Origin: Bacillota bacterium
GTDB lineage: Bacteria; Bacillota; Clostridia; Christensenellales; UMGS416
Length of the DNA: 64,000 nucleotides
Assembly: GCA_023410875.1 (NCBI GenBank)
Contig: JAEYPH010000080.1
Coordinates: 10,455-74,454 of the forward strand
Direction of reading: 5' to 3'
Shown: positions 35,801 through 43,746 of the stretch, piece after piece
How positions within the stretch are numbered: position 1 is the first letter of the stretch
How the letters are laid out: every line of letters begins with the position of its first letter
Notes under the pieces: generated by a model
The model's input: only the letters and a program-made list of their open reading frames with translations
What the model was told of the DNA's origin: nothing
The model's database searches: none
Position numbers and translations under genes: made by a program

Positions 35801-36362
35801 CAGCCAGCTGCTCGGCGAACTGCTTGCCGCCGGTGCTGCCGCCCATGAAGACATACAGGTTCTTCTGCTGCAGCTCCTTGGCGATCTTCACGGCGGTGGC
35901 GTTATCGGGAGCCGCGCCGGTGATGGCCGCAAAGCCAGGGGCCGTGCCATCCACGAACTCGATGCCGCGCTCGCGCATGATGACGTCGGAGGCGGCGCCC
36001 AGCCAGATGCCGTTCACCGGGTTTGGGCCCACGGCGTACTTGATGGCCTCGATGACTTCGCAGGCGAAGAGCGCCGCCACGCCGGCGTCCATCGTGTTGC
36101 CCAGGTAGGGCAGCCACACGTCGTCGGCCGGGCGGGAGGGCAGCAGCAGCCGGGCCTCGCGCAGAATTTCGCGCAGGTCGCCCAGCGTCTGCATCTTCAT
36201 GCCCGTGAAGCTGTAGATGACCGGCAGATAGTAGTTGGTGTCCGGAAAGCCCACCGGAAAGCTTTCGCCCTTGAGGGCGATGGCGTCCTGCAGCGCGGTC
36301 TCGGCCTGCACGACAAACTGTATCGCGCCGTCGATGGCGCTGGATGCGATCAGCTTAGACAT
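32814..36362 (-). CDS. acsB: Acetyl-CoA synthase fused to corrinoid protein small subunit (AcsB-AcsD)
   Basis: One open frame of 1182 residues. Residues 1-~728 are a complete bacterial acetyl-CoA synthase, including the N-terminal CODH-contacting domain and the A-cluster ligands Cys504, Cys507, Cys516 and Cys526 (FYSCLLCQSF, HVCV, GLCGAYN) plus Cys593/Cys595 of the CGC nickel site. Residues ~729-860 are an Ala/Pro/Ser-rich linker with a helix (~782-820). Residues ~865-1182 are the corrinoid iron-sulfur protein small subunit (AcsD/CdhD; LDATHPERG, TGHSHFDKNNE, DPMTGAIGYGIEYTYSVMERIR). In known acetogens these are separate genes. The fusion would tether the methyl carrier to the A-cluster. It overlaps cooS by eight bases. 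Confidence 0.93.
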   Translation of the reverse strand: MSKLIASSAIDGAIQFVVQAETALQDAIALKGESFPVGFPDTNYYLPVIYSFTGMKMQTLGDLREILREARLLLPSRPADDVWLPYLGNTMDAGVAALFACEVIEAIKYAVGPNPVNGIWLGAASDVIMRERGIEFVDGTAPGFAAITGAAPDNATAVKIAKELQQKNLYVFMGGSTGGKQFAEQLAEEGVQLGWETRLVPFGPDVSSLIYALGFANRAALSFGGVKPGDFENNLKYNKNRIFAFVLAFGEVNADKYAAAAGAINYGFPVIADTDIPEILPSGICTYEHVVANVPYEQMVERALEVRGCKIKVVNVPVPVAYGAAFEGERIRKENVHAEFGGNKSPAFEFVTSVDTSAINDGEIELIGPDIDTVKPGTVLPLGIWVEVAGRKMQPDFEPILERQIHHMVNGAEGIWHMGQRDIIWTRVSKDGFAKGLRLRHYGEIIHAKFLADYPAIVDKVKVTLVTDREEVENRLKVARKIYDERNRRLEAMTDESVDTFYSCLLCQSFAPNHVCVITPERLGLCGAYNWLDGKAAYEIDETGPNQPLKKGECLDPVKGIWAGINDYVYVNSHKTIEAFAAYSIMDRPMTSCGCFEAIVAYVPECNGVMIVNREFMGETPSGMTFSTLAGSVGGGQQTPGFIGCGKVFLTSRKFLASDGGFKRIVWMPKELKDQLGADLLRRFGEQGAPDLMDKIADETVATAAGDVRAFMEKVNHPALAMDDMSIYAQPSEAETARAGQASAAPSPSSGQSKPASPVPAPSAEPNKATTAEPAAAPAVSAVDLEALKKQIADEVRASLTQQIVGSIIDVLSQQFLGKASPSFMPSAGSNGVSIGEPVATAPAKPAAKPASEKIAAIQKVAVRREKAENAVWTVKLGATAAEGGTRGRTYSIGGHTCMPFHLWEGEMPNRPLVAMEVFDTVGEKYPQILRDIYGSLLGDPAAMARACVEQYGADLISVRLDATHPERGNRSAQDAVDMVKAILKAVDVPLIVTGHSHFDKNNEIMKAVAQGCAGENLLLNWVEQDNYRTIAGAALAYGHTLVAQSPIDVNIGKQLNILLTNMNLPADKIVMDPMTGAIGYGIEYTYSVMERIRSTGLGGDKMLCAPMLVNPGFECAKMKEFKAPSSAYPLWGDLERRAAAWELSTAVSLLHAGADVLVMYHPQAAMAAKKTIFNLLDGKAK

Positions 36363-38304
36363 CCATGCCCCTCCTGTCCTTCATGTCGTAGAGCTTGCGT
36401 TCGGCCTTGCGGTTGATGCCCAGCTTCTCGCGCTTCTCGGTGAGCATTTCCATGATGCGCTCCACGGCGGCCATGGGGTCCTCAATCGTGTGGAAGCTGG
36501 CGCCGAACTGCTCCCGGCAATCCTCGTGCAGGAACTGGGTGACCTTTTCGGAACCCGATGTGTAGAAGGGGTTGCCCAGCACGACGTCCACGCCGCTGGC
36601 CACAAAGTAGCAGCCGATGGCGATGGCCTTCTCGCTCATCCACTCGGGGGCCACGCCCACCGCCGGGATGCTGGACAGGTCGTCGCCCAGGCCGCCTTCG
36701 GCCACGATCTCCGTGGCGGCCTCCAGAATGCGGCAGTTGTCCACGCAGCTGCCCATGTGCAGCACCGGGGGCATGCCCACGGCCTCGCACACCTCGCGCA
36801 GGCCGTCGCCGCAGGCCTCCAGACCCAGCTCGGGGCGCAGCATGCCGGCCTTGCCCGCGGCGATGGCGGCGCAGCCGGTCTTGAGCACCAGCACGTTGCG
36901 CTTGAGCAGCTCACGGGCCAGCGTCGTCGTGTAATCATCGGTCTTCTTCTTGGCGTTGTTGCAGCCCACGATGCCCACGACGCCGTAGATGCGGCCCTGC
37001 ATGATCGCGTCGTTGAGGGGGCGGAAGCTGGCGCGGTATTTGCCGCCCAGCATGTATTTGATGGCGTCCACCGAGAAGCCGGCCACAATGGGGTGCTTGT
37101 CCTTGGGAATTTGCACCTTGGCGGGGTCTCGCCGGGCGAAGTTGTCGATGGCGCGGCGGATGAGCGCCTTGGCGGAATCCAAAGGAGCATCCTCGTCGAA
37201 GTTGGCGTGGATGGCGCCCACGGTCTTGGCGATGTCGGTGGTGCTGATGATCTCGGTGTGATACTTGGCGGCGACCGAGGGCAGGCTGGGCATGCAGCAC
37301 TGCACGTCGATGACCATCATTTCCACGGCTCCTGTGACGATGGCCAGCTCCTGCTGGAGAACGTTGCCGGCCACGGGCACGCCGTGGCGCATCAGGATCT
37401 CGTTGGCCGTGCAGCAGATGCCCGCCAGCGTAACGCCTTCGGCGCCGGCTTCCAGTGCGTAGGCCTTGATGTCCGGGGCCTGCACGGCTATGGCCAGCAT
37501 CTCGGAAAGCGCCGGCTCGTGTCCATGGATCACGATGTTGACGGTCTTCTCATTGAGTACGCCCAGGTTGGCTGTGCTGCGCACCGGGGCCGGCGTGCCA
37601 AAGAGCACGTCGGACACGATGCTGGCTGCGCGGGAGCCGCCCCAGCCGTCGGCCAGCGACGTGCGGAAGGCGTGGGCCAGCAGGTTCTTGTAGTCGTGGT
37701 CCACACCCATCGTCGTGCGATGCATGGCTTCCACGCACATGCGGTCGATGCCCATGGGCTCCAGGTCCAGGTTTTTCCAGATGTTCTGGCGCTTGAGCGG
37801 GGCTAGCGACAGCGTCTGCAGATGCTCTTCCTGGTTGCTGAACTCGGCCAGCAGCCGGTTGGCCAGGTCCAGGGCGACCTCTTCCTTGGAGCGGCCCACT
37901 TCCTCTATGCCATAAAGCCGGGCGTTGTAGCGCAGGGCCCGTTCGTCCTTGATCTGGTAGCCGTGGCCCTCGCCCTGGGCGACCTTCTTGAGGCGCAGCA
38001 CCAGGTGGCGGCCGTGGTCGCTGTGGGCGGCGGTGCCGCCGGTGACTTCCCTGAGGAAGTTGCGGGCCACAATGGTGTTCTCATCGGCGCCGCAGATGCC
38101 CCGGGGTGTGTTCTTGGTGATGCGGCACGGGCCCATGTGGCAGTTGCGGCAGCAGATGCCCGCTTTGCCGAAGCCGCACTGGGCCTTGAAGGTGTCGGCG
38201 CGATCATAGACGGTGTCCACGCAGTCGCACTGCGCTTTGAGCAGCATTTCCGCCGACGCCTGGTCGATGACCTTTCCTTTGAACTGTTCGATGTCGTTTG
38301 CCAT
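36355..38304 (-). CDS. cooS: Anaerobic Ni-Fe carbon monoxide dehydrogenase catalytic subunit
   Basis: The 649-residue protein is the CooS/AcsA CO dehydrogenase. The N-terminal cysteines of the D and B clusters are seen in AQCDCVDTVYDRADTFKAQCGFGKAGICCRNCHMGPC (described by its Cys residues at ~26-62). C-cluster regions follow in IHGHEPALSE, CCTANEILMRHG, VGCNNAK, TGCAAIAAGKAGML and MGSCVDNCR. It interconverts CO and CO2 and feeds CO to the acetyl-CoA synthase encoded next. The gene overlaps acsB-acsD. No electron-transfer CooF is adjacent. Confidence 0.96.
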   Translation of the reverse strand: MANDIEQFKGKVIDQASAEMLLKAQCDCVDTVYDRADTFKAQCGFGKAGICCRNCHMGPCRITKNTPRGICGADENTIVARNFLREVTGGTAAHSDHGRHLVLRLKKVAQGEGHGYQIKDERALRYNARLYGIEEVGRSKEEVALDLANRLLAEFSNQEEHLQTLSLAPLKRQNIWKNLDLEPMGIDRMCVEAMHRTTMGVDHDYKNLLAHAFRTSLADGWGGSRAASIVSDVLFGTPAPVRSTANLGVLNEKTVNIVIHGHEPALSEMLAIAVQAPDIKAYALEAGAEGVTLAGICCTANEILMRHGVPVAGNVLQQELAIVTGAVEMMVIDVQCCMPSLPSVAAKYHTEIISTTDIAKTVGAIHANFDEDAPLDSAKALIRRAIDNFARRDPAKVQIPKDKHPIVAGFSVDAIKYMLGGKYRASFRPLNDAIMQGRIYGVVGIVGCNNAKKKTDDYTTTLARELLKRNVLVLKTGCAAIAAGKAGMLRPELGLEACGDGLREVCEAVGMPPVLHMGSCVDNCRILEAATEIVAEGGLGDDLSSIPAVGVAPEWMSEKAIAIGCYFVASGVDVVLGNPFYTSGSEKVTQFLHEDCREQFGASFHTIEDPMAAVERIMEMLTEKREKLGINRKAERKLYDMKDRRGMDV

Positions 38305-38413
38305 GTTTTCTCCCCATCATTCCTTCATGGAACAAGTGTCGATTTGGTGAGGACTGTTTTGTTGTGGCTGCCGCGCAGCCTGCTCGGTCTTTTGTGCATA
38401 AAGGATTCCTCTT

Positions 38414-38522
38414 GCCTCCCTTAGCAAGGGAGGTGGCAGGCTGTAGGCCTGCCGGAGGGTTTCTACCGCGTCGGCGGGGCGAACCCCCAGTCGCTGCACG
38501 ACAGCCCCCTTGCTAAGGGGGC
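38414..38522. repeat. MITE-like repeat inside the acetyl-CoA pathway operon
   Basis: Inverted ends GCCTCCCTTAGCAAGG and CCTTGCTAAGGGGGC enclose GCAGGC/GCCTGC and GTCGC/GCGAC hairpins. Similar intergenic palindromic elements are common in gut Clostridia. It occupies most of the 231-bp gap between the CooC gene and cooS and contains no gene. Confidence 0.7.
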
Positions 38523-38535
38523 CAGGACATACAAT

Positions 38536-39294
38536 TCACTCCAGCAGCTTGTCCGCCAATCCCTGTATCTCCCGATACACCGGGTTTTCCGCCGGCAGCG
38601 TGACCAGCGGCCGGCCGGCGTCGGCGTAGTCGGCCACTTCGTCGTCGTTGGGCAGGCCCACGACGAGGTCTGCGCCGGTGCGCTGCTGAATCTCGGCGGC
38701 GCGCTCCGGCAGGCGGCCGTGGCGCACGCGGTTGATGACCAGCACCAGCTTGCCGTACTGTATGTTCATCTCTTTTGCCAGCCCGTGCAGGCGCACCAGC
38801 GTTTCCAGCCCGGCGTTGGAGTTGTCGCTGACCAGCGTCAGCACGTCCACCCGCTGCACGATGCGCCGGGACAGGTTTTCCAGCCCCGCCTCGTTGTCCA
38901 GCACCACCGCCGGGTATTGGCTGGAAATCTCAGCGATGACATTCTTGAGCACGTTGTTGGCGTAGCAGTAGCAACCGGCGCCCTCGGGGCGTCCCATGGC
39001 GATCAGGTCGAATCCGGTGGATTCCACGAGGCTTTCGGCGATCTTCAGGTGCAGCAGCTCCTGCTTGCTCACGCCGATCAGGCCGCCCTGCACTTCGGAG
39101 CGCACCTCCTCGCGGGCTCCGCCCACGGTGCGCTCGGCCTTCAGGCCCAGCGCCGCGTCCAGACAGCTGTTGGGGTCGGCGTCTATGGCCAGCACCGGCG
39201 TGCTGCCCCTGTCCACCAGGGCGCGCACCAGCAGGCTGCTGAGCGTCGTCTTGCCCACGCCGCCTTTGCCGGTCACGGCGATCAAGAAGCTCAT
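38536..39294 (-). CDS. cooC: CooC-type nickel insertion ATPase, copy 1
   Basis: A 252-residue P-loop NTPase of the MinD/CooC group with the deviant Walker A motif TGKGGVGKTTL, DADPNS, and a CxC (GCYCYAN) matching the metal-binding Cys pair of CooC dimers. CooC uses ATP to load nickel into the CO dehydrogenase C-cluster, or in the AcsF form into acetyl-CoA synthase. ATG 39294 overlaps the stop of the second CooC gene. The two are only moderately similar, so they may serve the two different nickel sites. Confidence 0.88.
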   Translation of the reverse strand: MSFLIAVTGKGGVGKTTLSSLLVRALVDRGSTPVLAIDADPNSCLDAALGLKAERTVGGAREEVRSEVQGGLIGVSKQELLHLKIAESLVESTGFDLIAMGRPEGAGCYCYANNVLKNVIAEISSQYPAVVLDNEAGLENLSRRIVQRVDVLTLVSDNSNAGLETLVRLHGLAKEMNIQYGKLVLVINRVRHGRLPERAAEIQQRTGADLVVGLPNDDEVADYADAGRPLVTLPAENPVYREIQGLADKLLE

Positions 39295-40070
39295 GCGTTT
39301 CCCCCCACGAGTTGATCGGCGATGGCCTGGAACTGCGCCAGCAGGTCGCCCTGCAGCATGTCCAGCACGCTCACGCCGTCGCGGTCGGCGCCGCGCACGC
39401 TCTGGGAGTAGGGCAGGAAGGCCAACCATTGCGCGTCGGGCAGCGCCTGCCGCAGGAACTGCTCATCTTCGGGGCCGTTTACCTTGTTGGCGATGTACGC
39501 CAGACGCTTAATGCCCAGGTCGCCGGCCATGCGCCGCACGGTCAGCGCGCAGTCCACGGCCCGCTGGCCGGGCTCCACGACGACCAGCATCACATCCACG
39601 CCGCGGGCAGTGCCGCGGCCCAGGTGCTCGATGCCGGCCTCCATGTCCAGGATCAGCGTGTCGTCCTTGTACAGCACCAGGTCGGTGACCAGCGCCCGCA
39701 GGAAGGTGTTCTCCGGGCACGCGCAGCCGGAGCCGCCGCCCTTCACCGCGCCCAGCACCAGCAGCTTCACGCCGTTGTGCTCCGTGGCGTATTGGCCCGC
39801 CACGTCGGACACCTCGGGGTTGATCTTGAACACCTGGCCGTATTGGCTGACCCGCGCGCCGGTGCGCTCCTCGATCAGCGCGATCTGCTTGGAGATCGGC
39901 ACGATGCTGGCCTGCTGTGCGTGGGGCACGCCCAGCGCGGAGGCCAGGTTGGCGTCGGGGTCGCTGTCCACAGCCAGAACATTGTGGCCGCGGCGGGCCA
40001 GTATCAGCGCCAGCGCCGCAGCCACAGTGGATTTGCCCACGCCGCCCTTGCCGGAAACGGCAATTTTCAT
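39291..40070 (-). CDS. cooC: CooC/AcsF-type nickel insertion ATPase, copy 2
   Basis: A 259-residue MinD-like ATPase: SGKGGVGKSTV Walker A at the very N-terminus, DSDPDANLASALG, CxC in GCACPENTF, and DMEAGIEHLGRG as Walker B region. It is translationally coupled to the other CooC (4-base overlap) and lies 17 bases after the MetE-like gene. One of the two probably matures CO dehydrogenase and the other acetyl-CoA synthase; sequence alone does not say which. Confidence 0.88.
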   Translation of the reverse strand: MKIAVSGKGGVGKSTVAAALALILARRGHNVLAVDSDPDANLASALGVPHAQQASIVPISKQIALIEERTGARVSQYGQVFKINPEVSDVAGQYATEHNGVKLLVLGAVKGGGSGCACPENTFLRALVTDLVLYKDDTLILDMEAGIEHLGRGTARGVDVMLVVVEPGQRAVDCALTVRRMAGDLGIKRLAYIANKVNGPEDEQFLRQALPDAQWLAFLPYSQSVRGADRDGVSVLDMLQGDLLAQFQAIADQLVGGNA

Positions 40071-40087
40071 TGATTTACCACTCTTTC

Positions 40088-41152
40088 TTAGAATGCGTAT
40101 TTGGCCTTGAGCCGGGTCGTGAGTTCCTTGAGCAGCGTGAACACGCGCTCGGCGTCCTCGGTCTCCAGAGAACCTGTGCCGCAGGAGGGCGTCACCAGTG
40201 CCTGCTCGGTGATCAGCCTCTTGTCGATGCCCTTGTCGGCCAGGTTGTCCATGACCTTCTCCAGCTGCGCTTCCAGCGTCTCCACGGTTTGCTCGCGGAT
40301 GACCTTGGACGTGGGCACCACGCCCCAGGCCAGCATGCCGCCGCCCTGCAGGTGGGCCTTCACGCTGTCGGCGTACATCGCGATCGTATCGCCATAGCCG
40401 AAGGCGTCAAAGTTCACGATGTCCACGCCGGCGTCTATGAGGATGGACCACTCGGTGTTGCCGCAGCAGTGGATGCCGGCCAGCGCGCCCTCGGCGTGCA
40501 CAGCCTCGATGACCTCACCCAGGATGGCCACGACGTCCTCGCGCTTGACCGACACATAGGTGGAGCTGCCGAAGGCCGACAGGATGGGCTCGTCGATGAA
40601 GCAGATGATGTTCTCGGCGTAGGGCTTGAACTTCTGAATCTGCCAGCGGCACTTGGCGGCCAGGGCCTTTACGATGACATCGCGGAATTCCTCGTTGTAG
40701 TAGATCGCGCGCTTGTTCTCGTCCACAATCGTCAGCGCGAAGCTTGCGGGGCCGGTGGTCTGCACCTTGACCCAGGGCAGCTTGCCGCCCTTTTGCTTGA
40801 GGGCCTCTTCCAGTGCGTAGATGCCCTTGGAGAACTCCGGCGAGATCGCGGCGAACTCGAAGTCGCCGGTGCCCTCGTCGGGGTCGGTGGCCATCAGATA
40901 GCTTTCATAGAACGTGGCGAAGGCTTCGGAGTAGTCGCCGCTGGTGTCGATGAACATGCGGTGCTTGTCATAATCCAGCGTGGCGCAAGGGATGCCCTCG
41001 CTGTACTGCACTTCCATCTGCTCGTTCATGCCCAGGCGGGGCAGCTGGGGCCAGATGGGGCAATCCAGGCGGGCGAGGGACACGCTGGCGGCGTAGGCTG
41101 GGTCTTCAAAGGGCATGGAGCCGATGGCGGTGCCGAGAAATTTGGTTTTCAT
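40088..41152 (-). CDS. MetE-like/uroporphyrinogen decarboxylase-fold methyltransferase
   Basis: A 354-residue TIM-barrel protein of the UROD/MetE superfamily without the N-terminal half of full MetE. Likely zinc ligands are HCC in GIHCCGNTEW and Cys in TPSCGTGSL, and FIDEP is a MetE-like acidic motif. Short 'core' methionine synthases of this type take methyl groups from corrinoid proteins rather than folate, and one bacterial example is reported to use the corrinoid iron-sulfur protein. Its place in this operon suits methyl transfer between that protein and homocysteine or another thiol. MtaA-like methylcobamide:thiol transfer is the alternative. Confidence 0.75.
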   Translation of the reverse strand: MKTKFLGTAIGSMPFEDPAYAASVSLARLDCPIWPQLPRLGMNEQMEVQYSEGIPCATLDYDKHRMFIDTSGDYSEAFATFYESYLMATDPDEGTGDFEFAAISPEFSKGIYALEEALKQKGGKLPWVKVQTTGPASFALTIVDENKRAIYYNEEFRDVIVKALAAKCRWQIQKFKPYAENIICFIDEPILSAFGSSTYVSVKREDVVAILGEVIEAVHAEGALAGIHCCGNTEWSILIDAGVDIVNFDAFGYGDTIAMYADSVKAHLQGGGMLAWGVVPTSKVIREQTVETLEAQLEKVMDNLADKGIDKRLITEQALVTPSCGTGSLETEDAERVFTLLKELTTRLKAKYAF

Positions 41153-41178
41153 AGCGCGATCTCCTTCTGATTTTCTGA

Positions 41179-42069
41179 TTACAGCGCGGCCACGGCCTGC
41201 TTGATGGCGGCGATGTGGCCGGGGGTCGTGCCGCAGCAGCCGCCGATGATGTTGGCGCCAACGGCCACCAGATCGCCGACCAGAGCGGCCATCATTTCTG
41301 GCGTCTCGGGGAAGGTGTCCACGCCGTTGACATTGACCGGCAGGCCGGCGTTGGCGTGCACGAGGATGGGAGCCTCGGGGAAGGCGGCGCGGATCTCGCG
41401 GACGATCTCGATCATGCGCTCGATGCCGTTGCCGCAGTTGGCACCGATGATGTCCGCGCCGGCTTCCAGCGCCGCTTCGGCGGCGGCCACGGGCGTCACG
41501 CCCATCATCGTGCGATAGTCGCCGCGGCGGGTCTTCTCAAAGGTGAACGTGCATATGATCTCCAGCTTCGTGTTTTCCTTGACGGCCTTGATGGCCTGCA
41601 CGGCTTCGCCGATGTCGCTCATGGTTTCGATGCACACGGCGTCGGCGCCGCCGCGCTCCAGCGCCACAGCCTGCTCCTTGAAGGCGTTGTACAGCTCTTC
41701 CTCGGTGACCTCTTCGGTGACCAGCAGCTTGCCCGTGGGGCCGATGGAAGCGATGACCCAGTGGTCGTCGCCGGCGGCGGCGCGGCTGGCGCGGGCGGCG
41801 GCTTCGTTGAGCTCGCCCACCTGGTTTTCCAGACCGAAGCGGTCGAACTTGTAGCGGGTGCCGCCAAAGCTGTTGGTCTCCACCATGTCGGCGCCGGCTG
41901 CGATGTAGCGCGCGGCGATGTCCTTGACGTCGTCAAAGCGGGTCAGGCACCACTGCTCCGGGCATTCGCCGGCCTGCAGGCCCTTCTGATACAAAAAAGT
42001 GCCCCATGCGCCGTCGCTCACCAATACGCGTCCGGCCTTCACTGCGTCGGAAATTTTGCCTCTGGCCAT
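41179..42069 (-). CDS. Homocysteine S-methyltransferase domain protein (MetH N-terminal type)
   Basis: The 296-residue protein is a stand-alone S-methyltransferase domain with zinc-binding cysteines in GANCGNG and GGCCGTTP and the N-terminal LVSDGAWGTFL typical of MetH/BhmT proteins. It lacks the folate, cobalamin and activation domains of MetH. ATG 42069 has GGATGGAG upstream; the 19-residue extension to 42126 is not family-like. It is first in the acetyl-CoA pathway operon, directly before the MetE-like gene, so methyl flow between corrinoid protein, thiol and methionine is likely. Confidence 0.85.
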   Translation of the reverse strand: MARGKISDAVKAGRVLVSDGAWGTFLYQKGLQAGECPEQWCLTRFDDVKDIAARYIAAGADMVETNSFGGTRYKFDRFGLENQVGELNEAAARASRAAAGDDHWVIASIGPTGKLLVTEEVTEEELYNAFKEQAVALERGGADAVCIETMSDIGEAVQAIKAVKENTKLEIICTFTFEKTRRGDYRTMMGVTPVAAAEAALEAGADIIGANCGNGIERMIEIVREIRAAFPEAPILVHANAGLPVNVNGVDTFPETPEMMAALVGDLVAVGANIIGGCCGTTPGHIAAIKQAVAAL

Positions 42070-42124
42070 TGCTCCATCCTCTTTTCTCAAAGTTATATAT
42101 GGACATTTCATGGTTTCCCATTGC

Positions 42125-42154
42125 ATTGTAGGGTATCAGCGCAATCTGTCACAA
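42125..42154 (-). promoter_or_regulatory. Promoter of the acetyl-CoA pathway operon
   Basis: Leftward TTGTGA (42154-42149), 18-bp spacer and TACAAT (42130-42125), 56 bases before the ATG. No riboswitch-like fold was recognised in the leader. Confidence 0.55.
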
Positions 42155-42292
42155 TCGGTTTTTTTGCTCTTGATGTGCGTTTATTGCTCTTTACACAGGA
42201 TGGTTAGGAGCAAATAACCAAAAAATGGGTTGGATGCAAAAATGCAGGACAGCAATAGAGGCCAGTACGAGAGCGGCGAAGATGACCCTTGG

Positions 42293-42321
42293 TTTACGCT
42301 GCCGGTGGCTTTTGGTATAAT
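42293..42321 (+). promoter_or_regulatory. Promoter of the CCA transferase-nagA operon
   Basis: TTTACG (42293-42298), 17-bp spacer, TATAAT (42316-42321). It lies downstream of the first start codon of the open frame, which fixes the real start at TTG 42355. Confidence 0.7.
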
Positions 42322-42354
42322 AAACAAATATTGAACCTATTGAGGTGTTCGTTT

Positions 42355-43746
42355 TTGCAAGGGATACCGGCGCTTCTGGCGCAGGCCGCGGCGCTGTTCG
42401 CAGGCGCAGGCTCGCCGCTGTATCTGGTGGGCGGCTGGCCGCGCAACCGGCTGCTGAACCTTCCCGGCGGCGATTTTGATGTGTGCTCCGCACTGCCTGG
42501 GCCCCAGGCGGCGGCGCTGTTTGCACAGACGCCGGGCGTGCGGGCAGTGGACCGCAGCACGGCGCTGGGCACGCTCAGTGTCGTTGGGCCGGGGTTTGAG
42601 GCTGAATACACAGCCTTTCGTGCCGAGAGCTATGGCCCCAGCGGCGCCCACCGGCCCGAAACCGTGACCTTCGGTGTGCCCATGGAGCAAGACGCGCTGC
42701 GCCGGGACTTCACCGTGAACGCGCTGTATTATGACATCGCCGCCGGGCAGCTGGCCGACCCGCTGGGCGGGCTGGCAGATTTGGAACGGCGCATTTTGCG
42801 AACCTGCCGGCCGCCGCAGCAGACCTTCGACGACGACGGGCTGCGGCTGATGCGCCTGGTGCGGCTGGGCGGCGAGCTGGGCTTCGCGCCCGAGGAGGGC
42901 ACCTTTGCCGCCGCCCGTGATCGGGCGGCGTTGATCGGCGACATCGCGCCGGAGCGCATCCGCGGAGAGCTGGAGCGCCTGCTGCTGTGCGACGTGAAGT
43001 ATCCCGGCAACGACCCCGGGGCCGTGCTGGGCGCGCTGCACGCGGTGGACGCGCTGGGATTACTCCAGCGCATTCTGCCGGAGCTGGACGCCTGCCGCGG
43101 CGTGGGCCAGCGCAGGGATTATCACGATTACGACGTGCTGGAGCACTGCCTGCACGCGTGTGCGGCGGCTCCTGCGCTTCTGGAACTGCGGCTGGCGGCG
43201 CTGCTGCACGACGTGGGCAAGCCAGCGGCGCTGGCCGCTGGTGGCCGCATGGTGGGCCACGACAAGCTGGGCGAGGAGCTGGCCCGGCAGGCGCTGGAGC
43301 GCTTGCGCTTCTCCAATGCCGTGATTTCCGAGGTCTGCGCGCTGGTGCGTGCACATATGGTGGACCTGGACAGCCGCATGGGTGCGGGCAAGCTGCGGTG
43401 GTTCTTCGTGGAGCTGGGCCGGGAGCGCACGCGCAAGCTCATGGACCTGCGCCGTGCCGACGTCAGCGGCAGCCGCGCGCAGCCGCCTTCGGCAGACCCG
43501 GCGGCCAAGTGGGCGGCGCTGCTGGAGCGCATGGAGCGCGAGGGCGTGCCGTGGACCCAGGCACAGCTGGACATCGATGGAGAAGCGCTGAGCGCGCTGG
43601 CCGGCGGCCCTTCGCCCCGGGTGGGCGCGCTCAAGCGGGCGCTGCACCGCCACGCGGCGCTGCGGCCCGCCGACAACAATCGCCGTCGGCTTATAAGCCT
43701 GGCGGAGCAACTGATCCGGCAATGGGACAAGGAGGGGAAAGTATGA
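42355..43746 (+). CDS. cca: CCA-adding tRNA nucleotidyltransferase with HD domain
   Basis: The 463-residue protein has a class II poly(A) polymerase/CCA-adding head (YLVGGWPRNRLL, acidic pair in DFDVCSA, RRDFTVNALYYD), the RNA/nucleotide-recognition neck (DDGLRLMRLVRLGGEL, EGTFAAARDRAALI) and a C-terminal HD domain (ALLHDVGKP, MVGHDKLG). It builds or repairs the 3'-CCA of tRNAs, the HD part giving phosphatase-like activity. The TTG start at 42355 has GAGGTG eight bases upstream and sits behind the promoter. It overlaps nagA by ATGA. Confidence 0.9.
   Translation: MQGIPALLAQAAALFAGAGSPLYLVGGWPRNRLLNLPGGDFDVCSALPGPQAAALFAQTPGVRAVDRSTALGTLSVVGPGFEAEYTAFRAESYGPSGAHRPETVTFGVPMEQDALRRDFTVNALYYDIAAGQLADPLGGLADLERRILRTCRPPQQTFDDDGLRLMRLVRLGGELGFAPEEGTFAAARDRAALIGDIAPERIRGELERLLLCDVKYPGNDPGAVLGALHAVDALGLLQRILPELDACRGVGQRRDYHDYDVLEHCLHACAAAPALLELRLAALLHDVGKPAALAAGGRMVGHDKLGEELARQALERLRFSNAVISEVCALVRAHMVDLDSRMGAGKLRWFFVELGRERTRKLMDLRRADVSGSRAQPPSADPAAKWAALLERMEREGVPWTQAQLDIDGEALSALAGGPSPRVGALKRALHRHAALRPADNNRRRLISLAEQLIRQWDKEGKV

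Noticed and set aside
33957..36416. 819-codon plus-strand open frame
   Set aside because: It is antisense to the AcsB-AcsD fusion gene, made of Gly/His/Ala/Val-rich filler typical of GC-rich shadow frames, and has no domain or ribosome site.
42987..43742. N-terminal extension of the nagA frame
   Set aside because: It overlaps the CCA transferase in another frame and is Gly/Ala/Arg filler; the true NagA start is ATG 43743.
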